A stretch of DNA of 64,000 nucleotides, taken from positions 49,555 to 113,554 of the forward strand of contig NZ_SJEE01000016.1 in NCBI RefSeq assembly GCF_006937785.1, in the 5' to 3' direction. Positions 63,998 to 64,000 of the stretch are shown one piece after another (the first letter of the stretch is position 1; each line of letters opens with the position of its first letter). The stretch is from Pseudanabaena sp. UWO311 (GTDB taxonomy: Bacteria > Cyanobacteriota > Cyanobacteriia > Pseudanabaenales > Pseudanabaenaceae). The position numbers and the translations under genes were made by a program. A model generated the notes under the pieces. It saw only the letters and a list, made by a program, of their open reading frames with translations. It was not told the DNA's origin and made no database searches.

Positions 63998-64000
63998 ATG
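63998..64000 (+). other. Probable start codon of the next cas gene (cas1)
   Basis: The last three bases are ATG, directly after the cas4 stop. In I-D loci cas1 and cas2 normally follow cas4. Confidence 0.4.

Noticed and set aside
52549..64000. Ordinary CRISPR array near the cas genes
   Set aside because: I found no run of regularly spaced direct repeats besides the degenerate pair at 55102-55213; the true array is probably beyond cas1/cas2 outside the window.

Overview
The window looks like a chromosomal piece of a filamentous-type cyanobacterium, most likely a Pseudanabaena relative (inference). It carries photosystem I psaE, a DevBCA exporter, small cyanobacteria-only families (DUF2301, DUF4090) and a very high density of the HIP1 octamer GCGATCGC. 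No rRNA or tRNA gene was seen. Many genes end in long, nearly perfect hairpins, several sharing the outer arm AAAACCCAA.

Layout. 0-4 kb: housekeeping genes (DUF2301 membrane protein, methyltransferase, DUF4090, L,D-transpeptidase, psaE, mutM). 4-8.5 kb: an accessory patch with a frameshifted DUF3782 gene between HIP1-based tandem repeats, a UvrD-like helicase without HIP1 sites, a RelE-type toxin pair and a frameshifted VanZ-like gene. 8.5-17.9 kb: Gfo/Idh/MocA oxidoreductase, cobalamin adenosyltransferase, Ca2+/H+ antiporter, an HNH gene with an internal stop, ribD, leuA and a large unknown membrane-anchored protein. 17.9-22.6 kb: an SDR-devB-devC-devA operon divergent from a padR regulator, with a perfect 15-bp inverted repeat between them. 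22.7-36.9 kb: a nitrogen-scavenging block with ureC, ureB, a Uma2 gene, ureA and ureD on one strand, then formamidase, an FmdB-like protein and urtABCDE on the other, followed by ureG and ureEF. Urea is imported by Urt and hydrolysed by urease, and formamidase adds a second ammonia source. 37-50 kb: diguanylate cyclase, D-lactate dehydrogenase, glycogen phosphorylase, photolyase, trpF, an SRPBCC protein, a HerA-like ATPase and a monomeric-type isocitrate dehydrogenase.

51-64 kb: a type I-D CRISPR-Cas locus. Its order is WYL regulator (-), Uma2 (-), a Uma2 remnant, cas3' helicase, a non-coding gap, a 61-aa ORF, cas10d/csc3 (with a likely internal cas11d start), csc2, csc1, a 102-aa ORF, Uma2, cas6, a four-helix-bundle protein and cas4. 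The last three bases are ATG, probably the start of cas1. No ordinary CRISPR array lies inside the window.

The most interesting object is in the gap between cas3' and cas10d. On the minus strand there are two degenerate CRISPR-repeat-like hairpins exactly 75 nt apart, holding a 38-nt pseudo-spacer. The first 16 nt of this pseudo-spacer match, at 15 of 16 positions, a site 80 bp away that is preceded by GTC (the type I-D PAM form GTN) and that overlaps the -35 box of a putative promoter facing cas10d. This has the architecture of a crRNA-like RNA that directs the type I-D effector to repress its own operon, or a CreTA-like guarded element. It is read from sequence only and needs experimental proof.
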